Shown here: positions 1 through 11,300 of the stretch, piece after piece | Layout of the letters: each line of letters opens with the position of its first letter | Numbering within the stretch: the stretch's first letter is position 1 | Assembly (NCBI GenBank): GCA_037042185.1 | Contig: JAXQJY010000025.1 | Location: 434,001 to 498,000 of the forward strand | DNA: 64,000 bases | Reading direction: 5' to 3' | Origin: Sordariomycetes sp. S80-01Y | Lineage: Eukaryota > Ascomycota > Sordariomycetes | Made by a program: the position numbers and the translations under genes | The notes under the pieces: model-generated | What the model was told of the DNA's origin: nothing | The model's database searches: none | Seen by the model: only the letters and a program-made list of their open reading frames with translations

Positions 1-2921
1 TTCGAGAGCCCAAGGTGATGGCAGGCTGGGGAAGAGATGTAACCGTCCGCCGAGCTGGAGTCGATGATGGGTGACAACTTACAAGTGACGAAAAGCTTGG
101 TCGAGGAGCTTTCTCCCCTGGCGAGCGAGACAGTGGGCCGAGACAGGGCAGATGTGGGCCACGAACGAGCTCGCCTGCTCGCTGAAAGATTCGCAATGAT
201 CCACTGGCTCATCACACTTTCAGAAGAGGTGATGGCAGATGTCTCAAAGATACGCGTGGAGTGTACAAGCCTTTCGGTCCTTCTGCTGTCTGGAGAAGCA
301 CCTCGTGTCAGTTCAGAGCGTTTCTAGGACAGTCAAGTCTCACGCCGTAACTGCCAAAGCGTCGCTTTGACGTTCAAATCTCCTTGCATCCGCCCTCTGA
401 AGATCCCCTCACGCCCAGGCAGCTTTCGTTTCTTTTCTGCTTTGATCCATCCCAAATTGTGTAATGCTACATATGCAACCAAGATGGGGGGGGGCCTGCG
501 ATGGATGTCGACAGGGGCCCAGCCGCAGCCCCATCAAGCTGCATGGGTGATCGGCCAATGGCTGGAAGGATGCCGCCGTCCGCTGCCCGGGAGATCTCAC
601 TGGATGCTTGGCGGTTGGGATTTGGGGAGTGATTGCTCAGATTGCATCTGGCTGCGGAGGGCTGAGGAAGGTCGGGCACGGCAGAGATGATATGATCGGA
701 GTCTGCGAGATGTGAGGGAGGGGGTTGATGCGCCTGCAATGACACCCTCCCTGGCCAGCATCCTCGTGCTCTCGACAACGACGATGATGACGGCGACGAC
801 GGCGACGACAACATCATCGGTCAAAGCCAGCTGATGAAGAAAACAGAGCGCCCGGACATCGGCGCTGGAGCTTCCCGTTAAATGACAGCAGTTAGCGCAA
901 GCCCTTGTGCTGCCCAGACTGGGGATGCCGACGCCAGGGGAGCAGGAAACCCGGGCACTTCGCGGTAGCTCGACGCGTCCCAGCTACCGAAAGGCCAGGC
1001 TGCGGCAGTTTGGAGCGGCTCGACGGTGGGCGATCTTGGGTTGATCTCGTCGTCCATCTACCCATCACCACTTCCACCGTCCTTGTCACCCTCTGGATGG
1101 TCATCAGGTTGGCTAGCCTTGGTGAGCTTATGGTGTCGGCGATAAGTAAGATGGTGGAATGTGATGTCGATGGCCTCTGCCTTCTGAAGGCCTCGCGTCA
1201 ACTTTCCCCCCCTCCCCCTTGTTGGACTTGCGTGGCCGTCACAAGTGTCTCACTCAACCGCCGGTCTGAGCGCAGAGAAGCAACGAAAGGCGCAACGGTC
1301 GTTTGTGTCTCGAACAGCCTTGCCGCGCGTGCGTCTGTGGCTTGACGCCGTTCTCGCGTCAAGGTCCGTCTTGAAAGGAGCTTCTTTGTCTACGGTCAAT
1401 TGTCTTCACGGACAGTAAGGGCGCGCGCCGTCGACGGCGGAGGAGTTAGTGCCCGCACAAGCGACCGACGGGGAAGCAAACGCGCAGCTCGACGCCCCTT
1501 GCGCCGCCATCGCCGCTTGGCCTCGTCGGGCGATGGGTCTGCCGATCCTCATCCCGCGCAGCCCACGTCCCTGGATGGCCTTGCGAGATGGGCAAGGGGA
1601 GATGGCGGTTGGGACGGTCGTGGCGGTGATGAGAGCGCCGATAGTCTTCGGATGGCTTGCAAAAAGGCGCCTTTTTGGCGCAGACATGGCTTTTCAATTG
1701 CCGAGTCGACGGACAGAACCGTTTGCGGAGAGAGCGGGTTGTTGCTGTCGAGTCTGGCCTCGTTGGGTGGAGCGAAGGGTGGCGCCCAATTTCATCATGA
1801 CTGCATTGCTGGCGACGCGTAGAAATGGCAGCACGTCAATTGCCGTTCTCTAGGCTGACGAAGTCTGTGAGCAGAGTACTCCGTACGCAGCAGAGCGTAG
1901 AGCACAGAGGCCCGGGAAGGCCTTATCGTGTCATGTTCCCCAAAAAGCCTTTCGGAACTTGTGTGACAGCCATCGGCAGTAAGAAGCCTTCGCCGGTGAC
2001 AAGTCAACTTTGGAAAACTCGTGGGGTCGACAACCAACACATTGGTGAACCACGTGAACACCCCAGCTTGGTACCGATTCCACAGGTATTAATTAAACGA
2101 TGCATGGAGTTAAGGAGCTATAATCGGTGATGTGCATTCGTAAATCTTTTCGCAAGGATACACCATGGAAGACTTCGAACCTTTACAAGGCCATTGCCCC
2201 AGGGTAGCCAAACTAGAGCGCAAAGTGTGGGAAGCTTCACTAGTCGATCAATTAGGAAGAAACAATGGAACAGATCATGGAGGGGCTGACAGGAAGGCTT
2301 TGTAAAGTAGTCACAAGGCCGTCTGCTATAGCTCAGCCAAGACTGTTACCGGCATCAAGGGAAGCCTCTTTGCACTGAAAGGTCGGACAACTTACACGGA
2401 AAAGATGACTTGGCGGTATGCAAGAGCGGATTGAACGGGCACGACTCTTCAATGAACCTGCTGGGACGTGCAATAGAAACCCCCATTGGTGCTTCTCTGT
2501 GATAGTCTGACTATCTTGGAGTAAGTAGGGTTGGCCGCCGTCTTGGCTCAGGGCCAGCTTAGAAAAAGGGGCTAAAAAGGGGTCGCAGATCAGGGACTCG
2601 CTTCTGCAAGCCGACCCACACCGTTGGAAGCGAGCTTGAGCTAAACAACTACGTTACGTCCATAACATGCAAGCACTTTGCTACCTCCTCTGAGAAGACC
2701 AGTCCAGTTTGATTCGGTCAAGGACTTCCTTGGTGTACGAAGTCGCTGTCGAATGATTTCCGAAGTCCGACAGCAAAAAGTCATGACGTCACTAGTTCCT
2801 CCCGCATGCGTGGCATCCTCCGGGCTGGAAGGACACGAGGCGTCAAAGAGCTCTCGTGAGATAAAAGAAAAAAAAAACCCCGAAGACATGTGTTTAACTC
2901 ACGCAAAACTCAAACACTAAA
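1..2921. other. Intergenic, no supported gene
   Basis: I see no reading frame here with recognisable domain content, and the open frames are short and overlap on both strands. There is a GAC/GAT-rich simple stretch near 770-815, a C/T-rich run near 1203-1222 and a CACGTG palindrome at about 2052. The last few hundred bases should hold the promoter and leader of the flavin monooxygenase that starts at 2922; an A-rich run lies at about 2868-2877. A partial gene running off the left edge cannot be excluded, but nothing supports one. Confidence 0.6.
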
Positions 2922-4145
2922 ATGTCCCAAAAACACGTACTCATCGTCGGTGGTGGCGTTGCCGGCCCCGTGCTGGCCTACTGGCTCGGCAAACACAACT
3001 ACAAAGTCACTGTCCTGGAGCGCTCTCAGGAACAGACACAGCTCGGTCAAGTTATCGATATTGAAGGGCCGTCTCAGGAAATTGTGTCCCGCATGGGAAT
3101 ACTTGAAAAGATACGGGAGGCATCGACGCATGAGGCGGGCATCAACTTCATGGATGAGAGTGGGAATGTCGTGGGAACCTTTCCTGCGGGACAGGCAGCT
3201 GGCGCGACCAAGGAGATTGAAATTATGAGGCCGCGGCTGGCCGAGATTCTCTTCAACGCCTCCGACGCTTTCGACAATGTAGAGTACCGGTACGGCTACA
3301 CTGCCAGCCGCATCGAGCAGAAGGACACCCACGTTCAGGTCGAGATAAAACACGTCGCTACCGAGGTGTGCTCGACTTCTGAATTCGACATGGTGGTGGC
3401 CTGTGACGGCCTGCGCTCTCGCACTCGCGATTTGATCTTGCCTGAAGCATCTAGACAGGCGGCGATCAAGTCTCTGCAAGTCTACATCGCCTTCTTCGCC
3501 ATCCCCTTCCAACCCCAGGACAAGCCCTTCTCTCGGCTTCTCAACCTCCCAGGCCGCCGAAACGTCTTCATCAAGCCCATCAACGACACGATATCATCTG
3601 CATATTTGGGTGTCGCAAAGTACGACGAGGAGCTGAGCGAGGCCCGGTCCTCAAGAAACGTGCAGCGACAAAAGGAGGCTATCGCAAAACGTTTCGAGGG
3701 CTGTGGATGGGAGACGGAGAGGATGAGGAAGGCAATGATGGAGACTGACAACTTTTACTTTGAGGAGATCTCCCAGATCAAGGTCGATCAGTGGTCCAAC
3801 GGACGCTGCGTGCTGCTGGGAGACACAGCGTGGTGTCCCTCGCCGTTGACGGGCCAGGGCACCAATGCTGCCATTCTGGGGGCTTATGTACTTGCCAACA
3901 GCATAATCAGCTATGACGGTGACCCACAAAAGGCTTTCGAGGCCTATGAGCAGGATTTGAGGCCGTACATTGAGAAGATACAGTCAATCCCCTTGGGTGG
4001 ACAGGCGCCGAAGCTCGTCAACCCCGATTCGAGCTGGGGATTATGGATTCAGAGGTCGTTTGTTGGCCTTGTCTCGAGTTTGGGATTGTACAAGTATCTG
4101 CCTGAAACCAAGGTTGAGTTTGAGAAGATGCCAGAGCTCTTCTGA
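2922..4145 (+). CDS. FAD-dependent aromatic-type monooxygenase
   Basis: A single-exon 407-aa flavoprotein of the PHBH/TetX (FAD_binding_3) class, which uses NAD(P)H and O2 to hydroxylate or epoxidise small, often aromatic or polyketide substrates. The Rossmann motif GGGVAGPVLAYWL lies at residues 10-22 with an acidic residue (E33) closing the second beta strand. MRPRL at 102-106 supplies the usual FAD-contacting arginine, the DG motif (CDGLRSRTRD) is at 161-170, and the GD motif (LLGDTAWCPSPLTGQGTN) is at 298-315. These three sites in order define the family, and 407 aa is its usual length. There is no signal peptide or membrane segment, so it is probably cytosolic. No biosynthetic backbone gene (PKS, NRPS, terpene synthase) lies nearby, so the substrate cannot be inferred. 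The ATG sits in a good context (AAAATGT). Confidence 0.9.
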   Translation: MSQKHVLIVGGGVAGPVLAYWLGKHNYKVTVLERSQEQTQLGQVIDIEGPSQEIVSRMGILEKIREASTHEAGINFMDESGNVVGTFPAGQAAGATKEIEIMRPRLAEILFNASDAFDNVEYRYGYTASRIEQKDTHVQVEIKHVATEVCSTSEFDMVVACDGLRSRTRDLILPEASRQAAIKSLQVYIAFFAIPFQPQDKPFSRLLNLPGRRNVFIKPINDTISSAYLGVAKYDEELSEARSSRNVQRQKEAIAKRFEGCGWETERMRKAMMETDNFYFEEISQIKVDQWSNGRCVLLGDTAWCPSPLTGQGTNAAILGAYVLANSIISYDGDPQKAFEAYEQDLRPYIEKIQSIPLGGQAPKLVNPDSSWGLWIQRSFVGLVSSLGLYKYLPETKVEFEKMPELF

Positions 4146-5660
4146 GCGGTCGGAAAAGGCGACATGGCTGCGCAGTGCTCTACCGCCTTCGTCATGCATT
4201 AGCCAAATCTGAATATAGCTACTCCTCTCAGAGCTCCCCTCCCTCCACGTTGTTATTTGTGGATCGATCGACGACTCTTCACGGCGGCAGTGCGCTATCA
4301 TCACTTCGCCCCAGCAATCGACGTTGCACTTAGAAACGTCCCGGTAGCTCCGTCAGGAAACGAGATTCACAAAACCTTCCTTTGCTTTTATCCACGGCTT
4401 GGCGCTCCCGGCAGCTGAGGGAAAAGAGAGCAGCTGGGGTTCGCGTGGCACCCTGCCCCTGATTTGTGACAAGTGACAGGCTTGTCGGGTCGGGCGGTGT
4501 CTCCCGCCCTCGAGACGACAGGTGACATGATGTGATTATGCAGTTGGGATGAACGCAAGGGAGAGCCGCTGTTGGAGGGCAGAGAAGTAATCATGGCTGG
4601 TAAATTGCCGGATGGGGTGTTTGCCATTGACTTGCAACGTTCAGACAGTTGACGCATGCTGCATTGCCGGCCGGCGTCTCCACCAGGCACTTCTGTCACC
4701 TCGACAGGCTGCGCGCTTTGTCCTCGTGACCAAGCTGGGCGTAGGGGTTATTCTCAGTCTACGATGTACTCTCAATAACGAAATCCGGCCATCGAGGCTG
4801 AGCCCCATGCGTTGAGAGAAGTGATGCGGACCTCGACCGTCATGCACCGGGGTAGGCGTCGAAGATCACACGAGCTCTGCAACAGCAGGGAAGTGGGTTT
4901 GATTATCGGGAGACAGCACCCTTAATGCATCGAGAACGTTGGGGCGCAAGTACCAAGCCTTGGGGCGCGTTGCTCTTTTTTCCTTTTGCCTGGCTGGCAG
5001 CCACGCCAGGGTTGTTACCAAAAACGTCCGCGTGTCTTACTCAAGGAGACGGCAGCCGCCCACACGGCCATGTGACCCACGAGATGTAAATGAAGCGGGC
5101 TGATGGCGTCAAAGGCTTGTATCGTCACGTTGCTGCGGCTGCATCGAGATGGAAATCAAGACTTCAATAGTCCCAACGGCTGCCAGCGCTACTGCTACTA
5201 TCTGAAGAATCTCCTCGGGGGCGTTCGTTGATGGAGATGCTCGCCCTTGCTTGGAGACTTCAGCATTGCCCGACGACGGGTAAGCTTGTGTACAATCCGG
5301 GACTTGGAACCGAGAAGGGGCTATGAGGGCGAGAAAATGCTTCGAAAATTGCCAGATACTGATTTGGAGAGAAAAGGGGAGGATGGCAGCTCGAATACCT
5401 ATAGAAGACGTGTGGCTGGAGCCCGGCGACGCCACAGAGCAACTTGAACACTCCAACCTCACCTCGCAGCTGAACGGAGGCGCCACCGAAAGGCTGCGGC
5501 ATCAATGCTGACTAACGCAAGGCTGTCGCGACGATCAGTCGAGATTCATCTTCACCGTTGAACCGTCGCCGCGTTTGCGTACGGAACAAAGCAATCCTCT
5601 AACCGCCGTCATTCGTTCATTCGGTCCACAGCGACTTCCACCCGCCGAGTCACAACGACA
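4146..5660. other. Intergenic, no supported gene
   Basis: This 1.5-kb spacer separates the flavin monooxygenase from the BTB gene. Short open frames exist on both strands, but none has domain content or a convincing spliced structure. The right end (about 5500-5660) should be the promoter and leader of the BTB protein. Confidence 0.6.
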
Positions 5661-6601
5661 ATGCCCGACGCAATCGAACAAACAACTCCCGGGCCCGAGA
5701 ACCCCAACGGCGATGTCGAGATGATCGAGGGCGCCGAGGCCCAGGCCGAGGAGGGCGCGGGTGATGTGAGCGAGCTACCCTTTGCGGACGGCGAGGCTCT
5801 CGATGCGCCGCCAAAGTTCGTCAGCTTCTTGATGAGCCCAATTGTCAATCTATCAATTGGGCCCCCGGAAGCACCCACCAGCCTCACAGCGCACCAGGCC
5901 CTGCTTGCTCAAAGCCCCTACTTTGCCGAGATCTGCAAGACCTTTGTCGACGACGGCAGCGTGAGTCCCAGCGAAACAGTCGGCATCGAACCCCAATGAC
6001 CGCCCAAGACCCGCCAAATAGACCTCCCAGACGAGCACATCGAGGCTGTAGGTTGCTTCCTCGAGTTCCTCTACACGGGGGAGTACTTCCCCAAGAAGCT
6101 CCCCGGCCAGCGCGTCCTCGAGAACGACCCGAGCGCCCCCACCGTCGACGACACCGGAGACCAGCTCCTCAAGCACGCCCGCATCTACACCCTGGCGCAG
6201 AAGTTCGGCGTCATGGCCCTCAAGACGCTCGCCAGCTCCAAGATCCACTGCGTCAACTCCACGGCCAAGGGCGAGATCGCCTACGCGCGCTACGTCTACG
6301 CCTACACCAGCAAGGAGGACGAGAAGGTGCGCGCCCCCATCGCGAGCTTCTGGGCCACCCGTTCGCACACGCTGCGGAGCGAGGCGGAGGAGGAGTTCAA
6401 GGCGCTGTGCTTGGAGCACCCCCAGTTTGGATACGACGTGCTTAGTGAGTACCAACCTCTGCGTCGAGGCAAGGGGCCGTCGCTAACATTTCAACAGCCC
6501 GCGTCCTGGACGACAAGCTCAAGCGGGAACGCAACGACAAGATGCATCCTGCTGCTGGCAGCGGCCGCAAACGCGCTCGTCACAGCAGCGGGGGTACTTG
6601 A
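5661..6601 (+). CDS. BTB/POZ domain protein
   Basis: Exons 5661-5960, 6009-6444 and 6498-6601 (two introns of 48 and 53 nt) give about 279 aa. After an acidic low-complexity N-terminus of about 50 residues comes a BTB fold: the H-Q-A-L-L-A-Q-S-P-Y-F strand/helix motif (LTAHQALLAQSPYFAEIC) and then IDLPDEHIEAVGCFLEFLYT, the usual second half. The protein ends in a basic stretch (GSGRKRARH), a plausible nuclear signal. BTB domains mediate dimerisation and, in some proteins, cullin-3 recruitment; no Kelch, MATH or zinc-finger partner is visible, so this is one of the BTB-only proteins common in filamentous fungi. Splicing was set by continuity of the BTB domain: the first donor follows DDGS, and exon 2 resumes with TRQIDLPDEH. 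Confidence 0.85.
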
Positions 6602-7356
6602 GAGGGGTTATTTCATGTCTATCAAAAAATGTTTTCCAATATCGAAGCAACTACTTTGGCGTTTAGCAGGCGTTGGGCTATTCTCTTGTATTATAGATGA
6701 CCTACATGGTTCCACGTCACACAAGGGGGGAACTGGGATGGCTTGTTTTTGTGATGCATAGAGGAGGATTTGTGCACTCAAAAAGGTCAAGGCGTTTCAC
6801 ACAAAAATCGATCAAAGCACGCTTCCACGTTCAGATTGCGTCAGAGATGCCAGATAGGGTGTTTTCGGCCAGCGAGAGCAGTGCGGTAAGGCGCAATCTG
6901 TGACCTCTGAATCTCGTGGAGGCGTCGTCGCAGAAACCACCTGGAAGCCGGAAAGATATGGCGGCGACAACCATCATCTGGACAAGGACTCATGGGCGGC
7001 GACAGCCTCGGACTGCCCAGGCGCAATTGCTACGGGGCAGGTAGCTCTGAAGCCTCACTGCAACTTCAGGGAACTGATAACAGTATAGTTCTACGGCTCC
7101 GCCTGATCAAAATATACTGACTGAGCAACGACATATTATTCACGCTTCTGGGACTTGCCGAAAATTAAATGCTTCAAGAGTATCGTGTCAATTGAGATAC
7201 TATTATAGGGTATAAAGAACTTCCACCACCGCAATGAAGAATCATTTCGATTCATTATGTGGAAAGGGTTGAAATGTCGCCGAAATTGAGTGTCCCCGTC
7301 AGACTTGTCGAAGAGGAGGGCTGTATGTACTTTCAACGAATGCAAGAGGTACCCAT
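6602..7356. other. Spacer between convergent genes
   Basis: The BTB gene and the GPI-protein gene converge on this 755-nt region, which should hold both 3' ends. I see no gene in it. Confidence 0.5.
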
Positions 7357-8391
7357 TTACAGGATGAAAGCAGCAGCACCGGCCAACAGGGCACCGAGGC
7401 TCATGCCGGAGACAGCAGCTCCGCCGGTAGGGACAGTGGTGGGCTCGGAGGTTCCGCTGGCGGTGGGCATCATGGTCTCGCTGGAGGTGGGCGAGGCGGT
7501 CATGGTGCTGTTGGGCATCATGCCATCCTCGTACTTGCCGCACATGGCATCCTCAGCAAGAGGGCAGGTGTCCTCGTCAATGCAGATGGACTGGAGCTGC
7601 TTGCCCTGGCCGGGGATGACCTCGGTGGGGGGGCCGCAGCGGACGTTGAAGAGCTTGGTGAGCGACTCGCCAACGGCGGTGACATCGGCCTCAGCGACGC
7701 CGAAGGAGGCAGCGGCCATGCCGACCTGCTGGACGAAGTAGGTGGTCTCGGCGAGGTTGAGGTCCATGAACTTGTGGACCTCGTACATGGAGGCCTCGGC
7801 CATGTAGGCGTCGAAGCCGGACATGCCCTGCATGGAGCAGCCGAGGAGGGCGCCGAAGAACTGGTAGAGATGGGTGAGGAGGAAGCTGCGACTTGGTTAG
7901 CTTTTGTGATGCTTAGAGGGCGTGTTCGTGCGGACGTACTATTGGTTGGACTCCTCATCGTTGGCGGGCATGTTCTTCTTCAGGGGCTCAGCACCGCCGC
8001 CATCGAGGAAGTTGACGCTGACACCCTCGTCACCTCCCTTGTTGGTGGTCTTGAGATCACCGTTGAAGTAAGGCATCAGGTTAACTTCGGTGCCGTCGAC
8101 CTCACCAGGGGCAAGGATACCGGGGACCATGACGCCGACATTGGGCTCGGTGTCTGCGAGTGTCAGTCTCCGGTCTATGGAGGGAAGGCTGGTGGCCTCG
8201 GAGGGCTACGTACAGTTGCCAATGACAACAGTGTTGACAACTAGAGTCAGGAGAGTAGCCTGGTTCTCGGCGGTGTTCTCCTTGAGGAGAGCCTTGGTGT
8301 AGTAGTCGCAGATGGGCTCGTCCTCAGGGCGGTCCTGAGCGTTGACGGCAGTAACCGCAGCAGCGGCGAGGGCGAGGTTGCTGTAGCGCAT
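7357..8391 (-). CDS. Secreted GPI-anchored protein, unknown function
   Basis: Exons (minus strand) 8391-8214, 8153-7940 and 7885-7357 give about 306 aa. The N-terminus MRYSNLALAAAAVTAVNAQD is a clear signal peptide. The C-terminus is Ser/Thr-rich (TASPTSSETMMPTASGTSEP), followed by a small-residue omega site and a hydrophobic tail ending LLAGAAAFIL, the GPI-anchor pattern. The middle has conserved cysteines and the phrases VNFLDGGGAEPLK, NQYFLLTHLYQFFGALLGCS and MYEVHKFMDL. From memory these belong to an uncharacterised family widespread in ascomycetes; no enzyme motif is evident. The first splice (AACT/gtacgt) restores GNYTEPN, and the second restores SNQYFLLTHLYQ, both giving a continuous protein. 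Likely cell-wall or plasma-membrane exposed. Confidence 0.82.
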
Positions 8392-11300
8392 CTTGAAAGG
8401 CTTCGAGGTGATGTTTTCTCGGGTTACTTGGAATACCGTACAAGGTAGTCGACTCTCGGATGGGAAGGGGGAAGGAGCGGTTCAAGTACGTGTGAATGGG
8501 GGGCCAGCTCTCTTAAGTCAGATGAGTGGCCGAGCGCCTTATCACGGCGGCAGCCTCATCTCCCCCTGTTCACGGCCATTTGTCTTGTCTTACGCATGTA
8601 ATCTCATTCTAGTTCCGGAACACATAACAGCCGGCAGCACGGCTAGGCTGGGGGCGACTAGATCGTGAGGAGGCCAAGACGCCGGATGGGCACCGTCTGC
8701 TGCGGGGGCGGTTCAGGTCAATGCGCTATTTGCTGAGAGATGCTGTTAGACCCCTACGAGACCGCTGCGGTCTTACCGGGAGCTTCAAGATGCCCTTGCG
8801 CGTCTGGATTCGGATGCTGGGTTGGTTGTTGGTGTAGCCGCGCGCAGAGTCAGCCGTGCACGCGTTATCCTGCAGTGACACTCCCTCATAAACAGTCGCA
8901 CCATGGCCTTACACGAAAAATAAAGATATCATGGCATTCGCCTTGCTGGAATGTCCATTTGCCTCCTAATAAGTCAAGCCAAGCTCGACGCTGCGTCCGT
9001 CGTAGCCGACCTCCCATCAGGCATCCTACTCCCGAATCAACGTCCACAGCGACAGTCCGAAAGAAGAAATCCATAATTCCCCAGATCATCCTACCCAGGA
9101 ACCCAGCGAATGAAACGCTTTGTTTTAGCAATCAATAGCTTTAAATATGCGGGGAGTGACATCAACGACTCTGCCCGCCCAGAAACTAGTCCATTTGGAG
9201 CGATCGTCGTCTCGGATGTGAGCACCTCCGGCGGCAGTCTGAGATCCGGGCAGTCTTAGTACGAGAAAGGCAGTGGGGGATTCCAAACACGTTGGAACCT
9301 TTTCGCTGATACGGGCGCTCGAGAACGTTCGATTTCGCCGCCTTGGACCCTTTTTTTGCAGTGCCAGAGCCGCAGTGCCGCTTCCCGGACTTACGATGAG
9401 TTGCTACCTTTGTGTTCGCGTTACCGGTATATAAGACACTGATGCTCGAACAATGCGGATTGTCCTGAGTAAATGGGTGAAATATGGAATATGCAAACAA
9501 AAAGAAGCCTGATTCAAGAAAGGCCCATGCCGAGACCTTCATGCAAAACTACTGGACGCCGTTGTGGCAAGGGTCCATGTCCTAAGTCCTGAGCTCTCAC
9601 CAAGTCCGACTACGCGTAAAATCTGCGCTCTCAATGAATTTTTTACGTGGAAGATTAACCATTGCACCGACTGGGACCTTTTAATATCTGTATCGTAGGG
9701 TTGAGAAGCCTTCGTTGCAAAAGACATTTCCGTAACTCCAGGAACACATTATCCTAACCGCGAGTCAGTGGGCGGGAGGACCCCGTGGTATACTTTATTA
9801 GCCATGCAAGGATCCCACGGACGCCCATCCTCAAGATAAAGGAACCCTGTGCAAATGTAAAGGAAAGGTCTCGATAACAAAATCATAAATCATCAAAGAC
9901 CATGGATTCGAGCAATGCTTTCATATACCCGTCGCTATCCATGCCGTGGTTCGCTTGCTTGGTACGAGTAGGTCCAACTTGTCGAAGCGTTTGAAGCGTC
10001 TTTGGGTGAGCCCCTGATTCTAGGTGCGATCCACCTTAATCCCTCGAGGCGGAGGGCTCTTCGTTCAGTTCTTCATGTGGCTGCCGTCCTCCTTGCGTTT
10101 CAGTCTCCGGTAGCCACTAGCCAAAGGAGCACGCTGCCTCGACCCAAACACGGTCACGATGGGCTTTCACCGCAACGGCAACCATAAGACTACTTCCACC
10201 GAAGACTGGCACGGGAGTCTCATCCCCTGGTCGCAAGTGTGACCAGAGCCTGCAGCCTGGTGAAATGAGCTTGCCCTGCTCAACACTAATCAGCGCCATT
10301 GGAACTACCGGATCCCCACGACACCGCTAGCCCTCGGCGTCTCTACAGAGCTCTTTGTGGAAAGCTCCATACAAAGACAGAGCAGGTGGCAAAATCTCGC
10401 ACATGCCCCTGTCTTGGGACGCAGGCGGGCATGTAGTTGCCCCCATCTCGGGATCGACGGAGGAATCTCCGCAACAAGTAGACACACTGAGACCTCTTCA
10501 CAGCCTCTTCAAAGGGACTCGGAGCAGAATCTGGATCTTTCATCCCGAGACGGGAATTGATTCCTCCGCTTAAAAGTACTTTAGCACTTCAGGGGTCTCA
10601 ACGTTGAAGCAACCTCAACATTCCGAGGAACGTGGGGAGTGTCGGGAGGGAAAGTCCGCAACTCCCTGGCCACAAAATTGCCCTCATGGTGACACCAGAC
10701 GTAATTTCGACGTAAGTGAAAGGAAGCTGTCAGCGAGCGGCGGACCCGACCCTCGGTCTGTCTCTTTGTTCATTTCTCATTCACCCTCGACGGGGAGCAG
10801 AGGCAGATATCGCCGCTCTCAACGGTCAACAATATACTGGCAAGCCACCGTTACATGCAAGGTGCGGCAAGACGCAGGTACGAATGAAAAGTGGGAAGGC
10901 AGAAACTCCTAACGCACCTGTGCCCCAAACGGCTTTGGGCGGCCTTGCCATCTCCTCATGCCTGGACCCTCCGGCCTGCAAAAATCCAAGTCAGGTATCA
11001 GGAGGGCCGTGAGCCTGGAGTTCAAGCCCCGTATTGCGAGGCAGTGAGCACACTGTAAAGATCGAATTTGAGACCACTCCTGTCCGGGACTTCCTCTGAA
11101 CTTACACCCTATTGACATCGGAAGATGCCCTTACCCAGCAACGGTGGAGGTGCCGACCATGTCCCAACAGACCGAATAACTGAAGCATATCCTCGCTGTG
11201 CGCCGACAGAACAACCTTTACTTGAATCAAACCATTTGAAACCAAGAGTTGTCTACAAGTGATGCTATTCACAGCGACCAGGCCTAACTCTTCAACCACT

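Noticed and set aside
2910-3512. 200-residue frame antisense to the flavin monooxygenase
   Set aside because: Shadow frame with no domain; the sense strand holds the FAD-binding motifs.
5109-5486. 125-residue minus-strand frame upstream of the BTB gene
   Set aside because: It has one hydrophobic stretch, but no family, no splice support and unusual composition; not enough to call a gene.
5853-6455. 200-residue Leu/Val/Gly-rich frame antisense to the BTB gene
   Set aside because: Composition is what the reverse of a high-GC coding region gives; the BTB domain on the other strand is unambiguous.
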